A DNA stretch of 64,000 bases from Conexibacter sp. CPCC 205762 (GTDB lineage Bacteria; Actinomycetota; Thermoleophilia; Solirubrobacterales; Solirubrobacteraceae). The notes beneath the pieces are model-generated. The model searched no databases, had not been told where the DNA came from, and worked only from the letters and a program-made list of their open reading frames with translations. Location of the stretch: assembly GCF_030646155.1 (NCBI RefSeq), contig NZ_JAUTDN010000015.1, positions 42,788 through 106,787 on the forward strand. The letters are read 5' to 3'. Numbering within the stretch: position 1 is the stretch's first letter; each line of letters begins with the position of its first letter. This document shows, piece by piece, positions 1-8,806 of this stretch. The translations under genes were made by a program, and so were the position numbers.

Positions 1-242
1 ACGCTCGGCATCCGCCACCTCCGCACCCGCCCCTACCGGCCCAGACCAACGGCAAAGCCGAACGCTTCATCCGCACCCTCCAAACCAGCTGGGCCTACGG
101 CGCGATCTACGCATCAAGCACCGACCGCACCGCACACCTTGACGGCTGGCTCCACCACTACAACCATCACCGACGACACTCAGCCCTCGGCCACAAACCA
201 CCCATCACCCGAACGAACAACCCGCTCGGGACCTACAGCTAG
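1..242 (+). pseudogene. C-terminal remnant of an IS481-type transposase, frameshifted
   Basis: This is the 3' end of a DDE integrase-core transposase that starts outside the window. The readable motifs are RTRPYRP, then QTNGKAERFIRTL with the catalytic glutamate, then HHYNHHRRHSALGHKPP, which is the usual C-terminus of IS481-type enzymes. The first part reads in the frame of base 1 and the rest in the frame of base 42. One C appears to be missing around bases 40-44, in RPYRP-QTNGKAE, so the copy is probably inactive. The stop codon is TAG at 240-242. I found no convincing terminal inverted repeat or target duplication in the following bases, so the right end of the element cannot be fixed. 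Confidence 0.8.
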
Positions 243-530
243 CGCGGCAGATCGTGAGAAGGACTCTCGCAGCCTGACTCGAGCATCGCTCAAGCACTCG
301 AGCGGCCGGGAGGCCCGGCGACTGCGGGCGCGGGAGGCGTCTCGCACGTACTCGATCGTCATACGGCGGAGACGCCCGCTGCGTGATCTCCTGCCAGACC
401 GAAGCGAGGGGCGGGCCTCCTCTGGTGAGCAGTCCGTCACCGTGCGTGAGAACGGCGGCGCGGGTCAACTCGGCGGGCTCAGCTGCCGATTCAGGAGCGG
501 AACGAACACGACACAGGAGGAGCAGAGCAG

Positions 531-965
531 ATGCGCAACAGATCGCTTCGCGTCGCGGCCGGACTCGCGGGCCTCGGCATCGCCGGCGCCGCGCTGGCGC
601 CGGCCGCGCAGGCGGCGCCGAGATGCCAGTCGGTCCTGCCCGCGGTGGCGAAGGAGAACGCCGCCGCCGGCCGGCTCGTGAGAAGGCTGATCTCGACCAC
701 CGCCTTCACGCCGGTCGAGCGGACCGTCACGCCGAAGATCACCAGAACCGTCGGGTTCGTCGGCTATGGCTCGATCGTCGTGCCCGCTCCGCGCGGCACG
801 ACGCCGGTCGTGGGCAGCTTCCGTCTGAGAGGCGCCGACCGCTGCGCGATCACGATCACGGCGGCGCAGGTCGTGCTGCGGCGCAACGCCTACGTGATCG
901 ACTTCATCGCCCCCGGCGAGCAGGGCGACCCAGGCCGCGTGACGGTCACGCTGATCTCCGTCTGA
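531..965 (+). CDS. Small exported protein of unknown function
   Basis: The predicted protein has 144 residues and starts with a classic signal peptide: a basic start MRNRSLR, a hydrophobic core and an AQA cleavage site near residue 28. The mature part is about 115 residues with two cysteines and beta-rich composition, and I recognise no family. The ATG is preceded by AGGAGGAG at good spacing, one of the clearer Shine-Dalgarno sites in this window. The gene stands alone between the transposase remnant and a 476-base gap. It is probably secreted or cell-wall associated; the function is unknown. Confidence 0.75.
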   Translation: MRNRSLRVAAGLAGLGIAGAALAPAAQAAPRCQSVLPAVAKENAAAGRLVRRLISTTAFTPVERTVTPKITRTVGFVGYGSIVVPAPRGTTPVVGSFRLRGADRCAITITAAQVVLRRNAYVIDFIAPGEQGDPGRVTVTLISV

Positions 966-1099
966 GGTCGCGCGGGGCGCGGCCCCGACGGCGCGCGCGA
1001 TCGCTCCCTGACCAATCAAACGACAGTCGGTCAGGTGACCTCGCCGCGCGTGTCGAGACGCACCCGCTGAGCGGTTCGCGCGGCGCGCGCTTCAGACGC

Positions 1100-1130
1100 G
1101 ACCGGTCGGCGGCTCAGCCGCCGACCGGTC
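1100..1130. terminator. Perfect 14-bp inverted repeat, terminator-like hairpin
   Basis: The arms GACCGGTCGGCGGC and GCCGCCGACCGGTC are separated by three bases (TCA). No T tract follows on either strand. The hairpin lies about 135 bases after the stop of the small exported protein, so it may end that transcript, but a protein-binding palindrome is also possible. Confidence 0.45.
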
Positions 1131-1222
1131 CGCGTTGAATGCCAGAGCGGACCGGTGCAGCCGCTGCGGCGGCACGCGGGGAGCCTGCATGAGCCTCATC
1201 CCGCCAACCGCAGCAACGAAAA

Positions 1223-1254
1223 CGCCCCGGCCCGCCTCCCGGGCGACCGGGGCG
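1223..1254 (-). terminator. Intrinsic terminator on the minus strand without an obvious gene
   Basis: CGCCCCGG and CCGGGGCG form an 8-bp stem. Read on the minus strand the stem is followed by TTTTCG, the normal layout of an intrinsic terminator. No convincing minus-strand protein gene lies upstream of it (1255-1441), so it may end a small RNA or an untranslated transcript. Confidence 0.45.
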
Positions 1255-1441
1255 CCTCGCGCGTACTCAGAAGCGAGGAGAAGGGAACTCTCTCGCACCA
1301 GCAATGCGCCGAGCGATCCCCGCTGGATCACCGCGCGCGGATCGGTGGACGTTTGTACGAACGCGTTCGCACGGCAGTCGCGCAGGAGCACTCCGCGCTT
1401 CCCAGCGCCGCCACGATCTGGCGCGTTTACGATATGCACCT

Positions 1442-3169
1442 ATGGCTTTTCCCGACACGTCTCCGCGGCGGATCGCGCGCGGCCTCGTCCTCTCGCTGAC
1501 GGGCGCGACGCTGCTCGCCGCGCTCCCCGCCGGGGCGCAGGCCGACTACCAGCGGCTCTTCCCCGCGTCCGGCGGGACCGGCTGCTATGACGCCGCCTCG
1601 AACGCCGGCAGCCGCCTCGTCGTCCCCAACGGCGTCACGGCGATCGACGTCGAGGCGAAGGGCGGCGACGGCGACGGCGATCCCTTCGCCTGGCCGTCTC
1701 CGACGGTCGGTCAGGGCGCCGCGGTCGATGCCCGCGTCGCGGTCATCGGGATCGGCACGCTGTACCTCTGCATCGACGCCGACCGCCAGCAGGGCGGTGG
1801 CGGCTTCACCGCCGTCAGCGCCGCGCCCACGGTGAGCGAGTCGAGCCTGCTCGTGCTGGCGGCCGGCGGCGGCGGAGCCGGCTTCAACCGCGAGATCAAG
1901 GGCGGCGACGCCGGCGGGATCGCGGACGGGATCGCGCAGAATGCCCAGGACGGCGCGATCGACGGTCGCTACGCGGGCGTGCGGCCGGGGAGAGGCGCGA
2001 CAGGCGGCGCCGTCCCGGCCGACGGCAGCGGCGGCACGAACGACGAGGGCCCGCTGCTCTCCGGGGCCGGCGGCTCGTTCCTGCTCGGCGGCGCCGGCGG
2101 CGACGGCGGCGGCCGCATCGGCGGGGCCGGCGGAGCCGGCTTCCGCAGCGGCGGCGGCGGCGCCGGCACGAGACCCGTGAGCCCCGGCGGCGGCAGAGGG
2201 GGCTCGGGCGGCAGCGGCTCGCTCCCGCTCTCCGGCGGCGGTGGAGGCGGCACCAGCTACTGCGCCCCGGCTCCCGCGGTGAGCGACTGCGACGGCGCGC
2301 CGTCCACATCCGAGGCGGGCCTGCGGCTGCGGATCCCCGAGGTCACGACCTCGACCGGGCTGACCGCGGAGCCGGCCGTCCCGGCGCCGGGCGACGCGGT
2401 GACCTTCAGAGCGGTCGTCGCGCCCGCGCCGTCGTGGGGCACGGTGCGCTTCGCGGACAGCGCGGGAGCGATCGCCGGCTGCGCGGCCGTCATCGTCGTG
2501 GACGGTGCGGCGACCTGTGAGGCGACGGCATCGTCGGGCGTGCGCGTGATCACCGCGACCTACCTCGACGGCGGCAGCTCGAACGACGACACGCTGCTCT
2601 ACCGGTCGTCGTCGGACACGCGGTCGCTGCAGGCCGTCCCGCCCGCGGCTGGCCCGCAGCCGGAGCCGAAGGTGGATCCGCCGCTGCAGCCCCAGCCGGA
2701 GCCCAGGCAGGACGGCACGCCGAGAGCGGAGCCGAGACAGGGCGACCGGCCGTCCGCGACGGGAAGAGCCGGCCCGCGCGGCGCCACGCTCGCTCCCGGC
2801 AGAACCGTCGTGACCGTGCGCGAGGGGGGCGGCGCGGCCAGCGCCAGGGTTCCGCTCGCCTGTCCGGCCGGCGCGCCTTGCCGATCCGCCGGCACGCTGG
2901 TCGCCCGCATCGGCGCGCCGGGCGCGGAAAAGCGCGGAGACAGGGCGGCGCAGCGGCTGCTCGCGCGCTTCTCCGAGGTGCGCATCGCAGCCGGCAGATC
3001 GCGGCAGCTGAGCGTGCGGCTTCCGCGCGCGTTCGTCCGCGCCGCACGTCGCGCCGGCCTGAAGACGGTCGTCGCGACGCTGACGGTGACGACGCGCTTC
3101 GACGCCGGCAGACCGGTGACCGAGCGCCGGCGCGTGACGCTGCGGCTGCCCCCTGCCGGCCGGACGTGA
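1442..3169 (+). CDS. Exported glycine-rich protein with an Ig-like domain
   Basis: The protein has 575 residues: a signal peptide (about 1-30, ending AGAQA), a glycine-rich region (about 35-290), an Ig-like beta-sandwich (about 300-395), a proline/glutamate-rich linker and a basic C-terminal domain. The glycine-rich part has runs such as LVLAAGGGGAGF and GGSGGTNDEG and resembles the glycine-rich domain found next to animal ALK kinases and in many bacterial surface proteins. The ATG at 1442 is chosen because the signal peptide follows it directly and TACGAT lies 8 bases upstream, giving a leaderless start. It overlaps the next (broken) gene by four bases. It is probably a cell-surface protein; substrate and role are unknown. 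Confidence 0.72.
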   Translation: MAFPDTSPRRIARGLVLSLTGATLLAALPAGAQADYQRLFPASGGTGCYDAASNAGSRLVVPNGVTAIDVEAKGGDGDGDPFAWPSPTVGQGAAVDARVAVIGIGTLYLCIDADRQQGGGGFTAVSAAPTVSESSLLVLAAGGGGAGFNREIKGGDAGGIADGIAQNAQDGAIDGRYAGVRPGRGATGGAVPADGSGGTNDEGPLLSGAGGSFLLGGAGGDGGGRIGGAGGAGFRSGGGGAGTRPVSPGGGRGGSGGSGSLPLSGGGGGGTSYCAPAPAVSDCDGAPSTSEAGLRLRIPEVTTSTGLTAEPAVPAPGDAVTFRAVVAPAPSWGTVRFADSAGAIAGCAAVIVVDGAATCEATASSGVRVITATYLDGGSSNDDTLLYRSSSDTRSLQAVPPAAGPQPEPKVDPPLQPQPEPRQDGTPRAEPRQGDRPSATGRAGPRGATLAPGRTVVTVREGGGAASARVPLACPAGAPCRSAGTLVARIGAPGAEKRGDRAAQRLLARFSEVRIAAGRSRQLSVRLPRAFVRAARRAGLKTVVATLTVTTRFDAGRPVTERRRVTLRLPPAGRT

Positions 3170-3429
3170 CCGAGCCGCCCGCCGATGTGCCCGATCCCCC
3201 GTTCGACCGCGACGAGCGCGCGACCGCCGTCGCGCGCCTGACCGGCGATCGCGCGATCCCGCTCGACCGGCACACCGTCGCGCCGCTCGGCGGGGCGGGC
3301 ACGGCGGGGCGACCGGCGGGCTCTGGCGCGTCACGGCGGAGGAGGGAGCGCGGCGTCCCTGGTCGCTCGTGGTCAAGCGCGTCGGTCTCCGCGCGCCGCG
3401 CTGCCTGCTCGTCGCCGAGCGCGCCGACG
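3166..3429 (+). pseudogene. Decayed phosphotransferase-like N-terminus
   Basis: A GTG overlaps the stop of the preceding gene (GTGA) and opens a frame reading VTEPPADVPDPPFDRDERA and onwards to TVAPLGG near 3290. The continuation GATGGLWRVTAEEG, then PWSLVVKRV, is readable only in another frame (codons starting at 3309). The pattern of a glycine loop followed by WSLVVK resembles the nucleotide-binding start of aminoglycoside-phosphotransferase-type kinases, which is an inference from motif shape only. No catalytic HxD segment follows. The gene therefore looks frameshifted and truncated. Confidence 0.4.
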
Positions 3430-3844
3430 ACCGCGCGGCGCTGTGGCTCGACCGTCGTCCTCTCGCTCTGCGGCCTGAGCGCCAGCGCCCTCGGCTACGA
3501 GCGTCCGGCCGGCGGCAGATGGGCCTTCGCCAACTCCTTCGACGACAGGCAAGCTGCTGCTGCTGTTCGACCAGACCGGCAGGGTGCTGAGCAGCGGCAA
3601 GATCGAGCTGCCCGGCGGCTGCCGCATCAGCTTCAACGCGCGCAAGGGCGGCGTCGGCGCGTCGGCGGGGTCTTTCGCGCGACCGCGCTGTGCGCCGGCG
3701 GACCGGTCGCGGCGCGCACGCAGGAGAGCGCCTCCGGCGAGCGGCAGAGCGGGCTGGCCGCTGACCTTCGCGACGGCCGATGGCAAGCCGGCCGTCGCGG
3801 CCACCGCGGTCGCGCTCGGCATCACCTGCGCGGCGCCGCGCTGA
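3430..3844 (+). pseudogene. Decayed exported-protein gene with several frameshifts
   Basis: Sensible protein sequence is spread over two frames. VVLSLCGLSASALG followed by RWAFANSFDD reads in one frame up to about 3545. GKLLLLFDQTGRVLSSGKIE and LPGGCRISFNARKGG continue in the next frame. VFRATALCAGGPVAARTQ returns to the first, and LTFATADGKPAVAATAVALG ends in the second with TGA at 3842-3844. The start looks like a signal peptide. At least three frameshifts are needed to join the parts, so this is a gene remnant unless the reference has sequencing errors. Confidence 0.4.
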
Positions 3845-3850
3845 GGGCGG

Positions 3851-6670
3851 CTACGCGGCGGGCGGCGCGCCGCCCGGCGGCGGGCTCGTGGGCGGCGCGG
3901 CGAGCGCGTCCGGCACGTCCGCCAGCGCCTTCGCGAGCTGGTCGCGGGAGCGGATCCCGAGCTTGCGGTAGACGTTCGTGAGGTGGACCTCGACGGTCTT
4001 CGGCACGACCCCGAGGTCGGTCGCGATCTCGCGGTTGGTGCGGCCGTCGGCGGCGCGGCGAGCGATGCGCGCCTCGCTCGGCGTCAGCGCGTCGCGATCG
4101 GCCGAAGGGCCGCGGCTGACTCTCGCGCCCGTCGCCGCCAGCTCCTCCTCCGCCCGCCGCACGATCGGCTCGGCGCCGCGTTCCGACGCGAGCGCGTGCG
4201 CCTGGCGCAGCGGCTCGCGCGCGTCGGCGCGGCGGCCGGCGCGACGCAGCGCGGCGCCGAGGTCGCAGAGCGCGCGGGCGTGTTCGAGCCGCGTGTGGGA
4301 CGGCGCGAGCAGCGCGACGGCCTCGGTCAGGAGGGCGACGGCGTCCTCCTCGGCGTCGACGGCGGCGAGCACGCGCAGCGCGGCGCCGAGCTTCGCCGGG
4401 CCCTCTGGTCCGCCGCGCGCGCGGGCTACGCGCGCACGCGCCTGCACGACCGCCTCCTCGACCCGCCCGACGGCGGCGAGCCCGAGCGCCAGCTCACGGT
4501 GGACGGGCAGGATCTCCTGCCACGACAGCAGCGGGAACAGCTCCTCCAGCAGCGCGACGCCCCGCGCCGCCTCGCCGCGCGCGACGAGGCTGGCGGCGTG
4601 GCCGGCGAGCGGCATCAGCATGATCGGGTAGGGCGTCTCCGGCCGGCGCCAGCCGTCGAAGAGCGCGTCGGCCTCGTCCCAACGACCCTGCTGACTGAGA
4701 CCGTCGATCAGCAGGCAGATCGCGAACGTCCGCTGCCACGACAGCTCCTCATGCAGCGCCAGCGCCTCGCGCAGCAGCCGCTCGGCGGCCGGCAGCTCGC
4801 CGCGCTTGTTCGCGAGGAAGCCGAGGCACAGCACGCAGGAGCGGTAGGCGCGGCCGGCGCCCTCGGCCCGTGCCAGCGCGCGGCCGTCGGTCAGCCAGCG
4901 CTCGGCGCCGTCCAGATCCTCCGCGATCACCTGCGTCACGACGACGCTTTCGAACGCCATCTCGCCGAGCGAGAGCACGATCGCCGGGCGCTCGATCAGC
5001 GGCGCGACGAACGCGGTCGCGCGCTCGATCGCGCCGACGCCCAGCTCGTAGTACGCGCGCATCGCGAGCAGCTCGCGTTCGCGGTCGTCGCGCGGCTGCA
5101 GGCCGGTGGTCGCCGCCAGCAGCCGGCCGACGGCGTCGGCGGCGTGCGCCGGGGCCATCAGCAGCTCGGCGTTGGCGATCTCCAGCGCGATGCGCAGCTC
5201 GTCGGCGCCGTCGGGCAGGGCGGCGCGGGCCGTGTCGAAGGCGGCGGCCGCGGCGGCCGGCGCGCTGTGCTCGATCAGCAGACGGCCCTTGGCGATCCCG
5301 ATGCGGACGTGCTCGCGAGGGTCGTCGCTGGCCGCGAGCGCCGGCTCGAAGGCCGCGGCGGCGCTCGGGCCCTCCAGCCGCACGGACGCCTCCGCCAGCC
5401 GCGTCAGCAACGTCGCCCGCAGCGCGGCCGGAGGCGGCTCGGCCAGCGCGCGGCGCAGCAGCGCGGCGGCCTGGGCGGCGTCGCCCCACGCGGCGGCGCG
5501 GGCGGCGGCGGCGCGCAGCAGCTCGACGACGTCGGCGCGACCGGCCGCGGGCGCGTGCAGGAGGTGGACGGCGATCGTCTCGGCGGGCGCGCCGCGGGCG
5601 ATCAGCAGGTCGGCCGCGCGCGTGTGCAGGAGCGCCGCGGTCCCGGGCGGGACGGCGGCGGCGAGCGCGGCGCGCAGGAGCGGATGGCGGAAGTCGATCC
5701 GCTCCTCCTCGACGCGCGTCAGGCGCGAGTTGAGCAGCGCGTCGACAGTGGTCGAGACGGTGCTCAGCGGGAGCGCGGCGACCTGCGCGAGGGCGGCGAG
5801 GTCGGCGGCGCTGCCAAGGACCGCGAGCGCCCGTGTGACCGCGACCGCGTCCTCGCCGAGCGCCTCCACGCGCGGTCCGGCGAAGCTGCCGACGTCGTCG
5901 ATCGCGAGCGCCGGGATCGCGTCGGGCGCCGGCGGCTGGTGCCCGTCGAGCCGCTCGAGCAGCGTCGTCAGCAGGAAGGCGTTGCCGCCGCTGGCCTGGT
6001 GGCAGGCGGCGCAGAGTGCGTCGTCGGTGGTGTGGCCGAGCGCGCGGCGCGTCAGCTCCGCGCTGTCGGTCTTTGCGAGCGGCGCCAGCTCCAGGTTGGG
6101 GAGCGTCGTGCGCAGCTCCTCCGCGCAGCGGCGCCCGTCTTCCCGCGTGGCGACGACGATGCCGAGCGGGAGCGCGTCGAGCCGGCGGGCGAGGTAGGCG
6201 AGGACGCGCAGCGACGCGGCGTCGGCCCACTGCGCGTCGTCGAGGACCAGCAGCAGGGGGCGTTCACGGGCGAGTTCGCCGATGAGCTGCGCAAGGGCGT
6301 CGGCGGCGACGAAGGTGTCGGGGTCGCCGGTTGCGCGGCCGGGGCGGGTCACGTCGTCCAGACGCCGCTGGGCGGCCGGGCCGAGCGCGGCGGCGGCGGG
6401 GGACAGCAGCTCGCGCGCGACGGCCAGCTCGAAGCTCTGCTCGGCCTCGAAGCCGACGGCGCGCAGGACGAGCGCTCCCGAACGCTCGGCGGCCGTCGCC
6501 ACCTCCGCGATCAGGCGCGTCTTGCCGACGCCGGCCTCGCCGGTCAGCAACAGCGCGGCGCCGCGGTCAGCGCGCACATGCGCGAGCAGCTCGTCGAGCC
6601 GCGCCAGCTCCCGCTCCCGTCCGACCACCGGCGTCGTGCCGGTGCGCTCGCTCGATCCTCCCGCCGTCAT
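3851..6670 (-). CDS. Large LuxR-family ATPase regulator (LAL/MalT-like)
   Basis: The predicted protein has 939 residues. An AAA-type ATPase domain follows the start: VGRERELARLDELL, Walker A GEAGVGKT at residues 44-51, and Walker B LLLVLDDAQWAD near 130-140. A long helical, TPR-like middle region follows. The C-terminus is a LuxR helix-turn-helix (LTPSEARIARRAADG, then TNREIATDLGV and KTVEVHLTNVYRKLGI). This is the layout of large ATP-binding LuxR regulators, whose middle region senses a ligand or partner. The ATG at 6670 is preferred; a TTG at 6733 in the same frame would add 21 residues and overlap the stop of the upstream gene. The target genes are unknown; the neighbouring Kelch protein gene is a candidate only by position. 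Confidence 0.85.
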   Translation of the reverse strand: MTAGGSSERTGTTPVVGRERELARLDELLAHVRADRGAALLLTGEAGVGKTRLIAEVATAAERSGALVLRAVGFEAEQSFELAVARELLSPAAAALGPAAQRRLDDVTRPGRATGDPDTFVAADALAQLIGELARERPLLLVLDDAQWADAASLRVLAYLARRLDALPLGIVVATREDGRRCAEELRTTLPNLELAPLAKTDSAELTRRALGHTTDDALCAACHQASGGNAFLLTTLLERLDGHQPPAPDAIPALAIDDVGSFAGPRVEALGEDAVAVTRALAVLGSAADLAALAQVAALPLSTVSTTVDALLNSRLTRVEEERIDFRHPLLRAALAAAVPPGTAALLHTRAADLLIARGAPAETIAVHLLHAPAAGRADVVELLRAAAARAAAWGDAAQAAALLRRALAEPPPAALRATLLTRLAEASVRLEGPSAAAAFEPALAASDDPREHVRIGIAKGRLLIEHSAPAAAAAAFDTARAALPDGADELRIALEIANAELLMAPAHAADAVGRLLAATTGLQPRDDRERELLAMRAYYELGVGAIERATAFVAPLIERPAIVLSLGEMAFESVVVTQVIAEDLDGAERWLTDGRALARAEGAGRAYRSCVLCLGFLANKRGELPAAERLLREALALHEELSWQRTFAICLLIDGLSQQGRWDEADALFDGWRRPETPYPIMLMPLAGHAASLVARGEAARGVALLEELFPLLSWQEILPVHRELALGLAAVGRVEEAVVQARARVARARGGPEGPAKLGAALRVLAAVDAEEDAVALLTEAVALLAPSHTRLEHARALCDLGAALRRAGRRADAREPLRQAHALASERGAEPIVRRAEEELAATGARVSRGPSADRDALTPSEARIARRAADGRTNREIATDLGVVPKTVEVHLTNVYRKLGIRSRDQLAKALADVPDALAAPPTSPPPGGAPPAA

Positions 6671-6729
6671 CCTCGCGGGCGAGTCTGGCACGAGCGAGCG
6701 GCCGAGTGCCCGCTCGTGGGGCGGTGATG

Positions 6730-8667
6730 TCAACGCGGCGCCAGCACGCGCAGCCAGCGGTGCAGCGGGGCGGAGCGGCGTCCGTCGCCGAGGTCGGCGC
6801 GGACGGTGAGGCGGTAGAGGCCGGGTGCGAGGCGCAATCTCAGCGCGCGGCGGCCGGTGACGGTTGCCGCGCCGGCGAGCGGTCCGAGTCCGCGCTCACC
6901 GCCGACATCCACGAGCCGCCCGCTGAACCGTCCGCCACCGCTGCCGCGCGGGCAGCGCTTGAGCGCGCGGCTGCCGACCGCTCGCGCGAGCCGCCACCGC
7001 AGCTGCTCGGTCCGCGCGAGCGCGACGCCCAGCTCGACGCGGACGGTGCCGTCGGCGGCGGGTCGCAGGCAGTTGCGGCGCAGCGTGAAGCGCTCGATCA
7101 GGCGGCCGGCCGGCGGCGCCGAGGCGGGCGGAGCAGGGAGGACCGGCGGCGCGGTCGTGGGCGGCGCGCCGGGCGTGGGCGGCGTGTTCGTCGGCGGCGT
7201 GTCCGGATCCGCAGGCGGCGTGCCCCCGCCGTTCCCACCGCCACCGCCCGGCTCCGGCGTGACCGGCGTCGTCGCCACCGCTGTGAGCGCCGCGGCCGGG
7301 GAGCCCTCGGCGTTGTCGTCGAAGGTCAGCTCGGCGCTCTTCGCCCCCGCCGACGACGGCGTCAGGCGCAGCCGCACCACGCAGCCGGCGTTCGGCGCCA
7401 GCGTCGAGCCCGAGCAGCTGTCGGCGACGACGGCGAACTCGGCAGCGTCGGGGCCGGCGAGCGCGATCGCGTCGATCCACAGCCGCACGCCGCCGCTGTT
7501 GCGCACCGTCACGCTCCGCTCGGCGGTCGCGCCGACCGCGACGGTGCTGAAGTCGGCGTCGTCGGGATCGCGTCTCGTCGGCGGCGTGAAGATCGACGCT
7601 CTCGCCGTCCGCACGATGGCGGGCGCGCGTGTCGTGCCGCCCGCGAGCAGCACTCTGCCGTCGGGCAGCGACGCGAACGACGCGTCCATGCGCAGCTCGG
7701 GCAGCGGGAAGCTCGCGACCGTCGAGCCGGTCGCGAGGTCCTGGACGACGGTCTCGGTGACCCAGTTGCCGGTCAGCAGCAGACGGCCGTCCTGGAGCGC
7801 CACGCCCTTCCACTTCTCGCCGTCGACGGGCAGGCTGCCGCCCGGCCGCCACTGCGCGATCGCGGGATCGAACCGCTCGACGGTCGCGAAGCCGCCGCTG
7901 TCCCCGGCCACCGCGAAACCTCCGTCCGCAAGCGGGATCGCGTTGCCGGCGTAGCGTGGCGCGGCCATCGCCGGACCTGCGCTCCAGCTGTCGGTCGCGG
8001 GGTCGTACAGCTCCGTGCTGGCGTAAAGGTAGGGAGCGCTGTAGTCGTCGCCGCCGGCGACGAGCACGCGGCCGTCGGGCAGCCGCGACGCCGCCGCCAG
8101 CCGGCGTCTCGTCGCCATTGCGGGCGCGGACGTCCAGCTGTCGGTCGCGGGGTCCCACAGCTCCGCCGTCCCGGTCCAGTCGCCGCCCTCCAGCCGTCCG
8201 CCGGCGACGAGCACGCGGCCGTCCTGGAGCAGCACGGCGACGTGATCCTGGCGGCCGGTCGGGAGATCGGCGGCGGCGCTCCACTGCTCGGTGAGGGGAT
8301 CGTAGATCTGGACGGAGGCGGTCGCGCGCCCCGCGACCCAGCCTCCGACCAGCAGCACCCGGCCGTCGGCAAGGACGGTCGCGGTCGCGGCGTGGCGCGG
8401 GTTCGCGGGGGTCGCGGTCATCCGCCAGGTGCCGCTGGCCGGGCTGTAGATCTCGCTGCTGTCGGCATCGCCGTTGCCGTCGTAGCCGCTGATGACGAGC
8501 ACCTCGCCGTCCGGGAGGATCGCGCTGGCGGCGTCCTGGCGGGCGTCGCGCATCGGCGGCGCGTCGCTCCAGCCGGAGGCGGCGAGGGCGGGCGATGTGC
8601 TCGACGCGAGCGCGGCGACGGCGAGGAGAGCGAGCGGCAGCAGGCGCGGCAGACGGCGTGAAGGCAT
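6730..8667 (-). CDS. Exported Kelch-repeat protein with choice-of-anchor D domain
   Basis: The protein has 645 residues. A signal peptide (about 1-29) is followed by about six Kelch-type repeats with phrases such as LPDGRVLVAGG and ELYDPATDSW, predicting a beta-propeller (about 35-340). Next is an ASH/choice-of-anchor D-like beta-sandwich (about 345-450, SVTVRNSGGVRLWIDAIAL). A proline/threonine-rich linker and a C-terminal beta domain follow. Kelch propellers of this layout are often galactose-oxidase-like, but no copper-site residues are obvious, so a binding role is as likely as catalysis. The ATG is set by the signal peptide; there is no Shine-Dalgarno, and TACGCT lies 9 bases upstream. 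Its stop lies 60 bases before the preferred LuxR start, so the two may be cotranscribed. Confidence 0.8.
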   Translation of the reverse strand: MPSRRLPRLLPLALLAVAALASSTSPALAASGWSDAPPMRDARQDAASAILPDGEVLVISGYDGNGDADSSEIYSPASGTWRMTATPANPRHAATATVLADGRVLLVGGWVAGRATASVQIYDPLTEQWSAAADLPTGRQDHVAVLLQDGRVLVAGGRLEGGDWTGTAELWDPATDSWTSAPAMATRRRLAAASRLPDGRVLVAGGDDYSAPYLYASTELYDPATDSWSAGPAMAAPRYAGNAIPLADGGFAVAGDSGGFATVERFDPAIAQWRPGGSLPVDGEKWKGVALQDGRLLLTGNWVTETVVQDLATGSTVASFPLPELRMDASFASLPDGRVLLAGGTTRAPAIVRTARASIFTPPTRRDPDDADFSTVAVGATAERSVTVRNSGGVRLWIDAIALAGPDAAEFAVVADSCSGSTLAPNAGCVVRLRLTPSSAGAKSAELTFDDNAEGSPAAALTAVATTPVTPEPGGGGGNGGGTPPADPDTPPTNTPPTPGAPPTTAPPVLPAPPASAPPAGRLIERFTLRRNCLRPAADGTVRVELGVALARTEQLRWRLARAVGSRALKRCPRGSGGGRFSGRLVDVGGERGLGPLAGAATVTGRRALRLRLAPGLYRLTVRADLGDGRRSAPLHRWLRVLAPR

Positions 8668-8806
8668 AGGTCGAGGAGCGTATGCGCGCCACCCGGTCGC
8701 TCGCACCGGGGGCCCCCCAACGCCGTCCCCGTGCGGACATCGCGGTGATGCGGAGAGCGGTCCGGGCTGCCAGACTGCCGCGCTCCCCTTCGATCGAGGA
8801 GCAGGC

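Larger units (their letters stand above)
966..1441. other. Gene-free interval with two hairpins
   Basis: I see no credible coding sequence in these 476 bases; the open frames have no recognisable protein or ribosome binding site. The interval contains a perfect 14-bp inverted repeat (1100-1130), a GC hairpin followed by a T tract when read on the minus strand (1223-1254), and at 1428-1433 the TACGAT -10 hexamer of the next plus-strand gene. Confidence 0.5.

Noticed and set aside
1427..3376. Long open frame on the minus strand opposite the glycine-rich protein gene
   Set aside because: It is Arg-rich low-complexity sequence without any recognisable domain. The plus strand has the signal peptide and domain structure; GC-rich genes often leave the antisense frame open.
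3983..6727. 914-codon open frame on the plus strand opposite the LuxR-type regulator
   Set aside because: Composition is Arg/Gly/Gln-rich and shows no family motif, while the minus strand encodes a complete ATPase and LuxR domain.
6671..6733. TTG start for the LuxR-type regulator at 6733
   Set aside because: It overlaps the stop of the upstream gene, lacks a Shine-Dalgarno and adds 21 residues not expected in the family; the ATG at 6670 is simpler. It remains possible.
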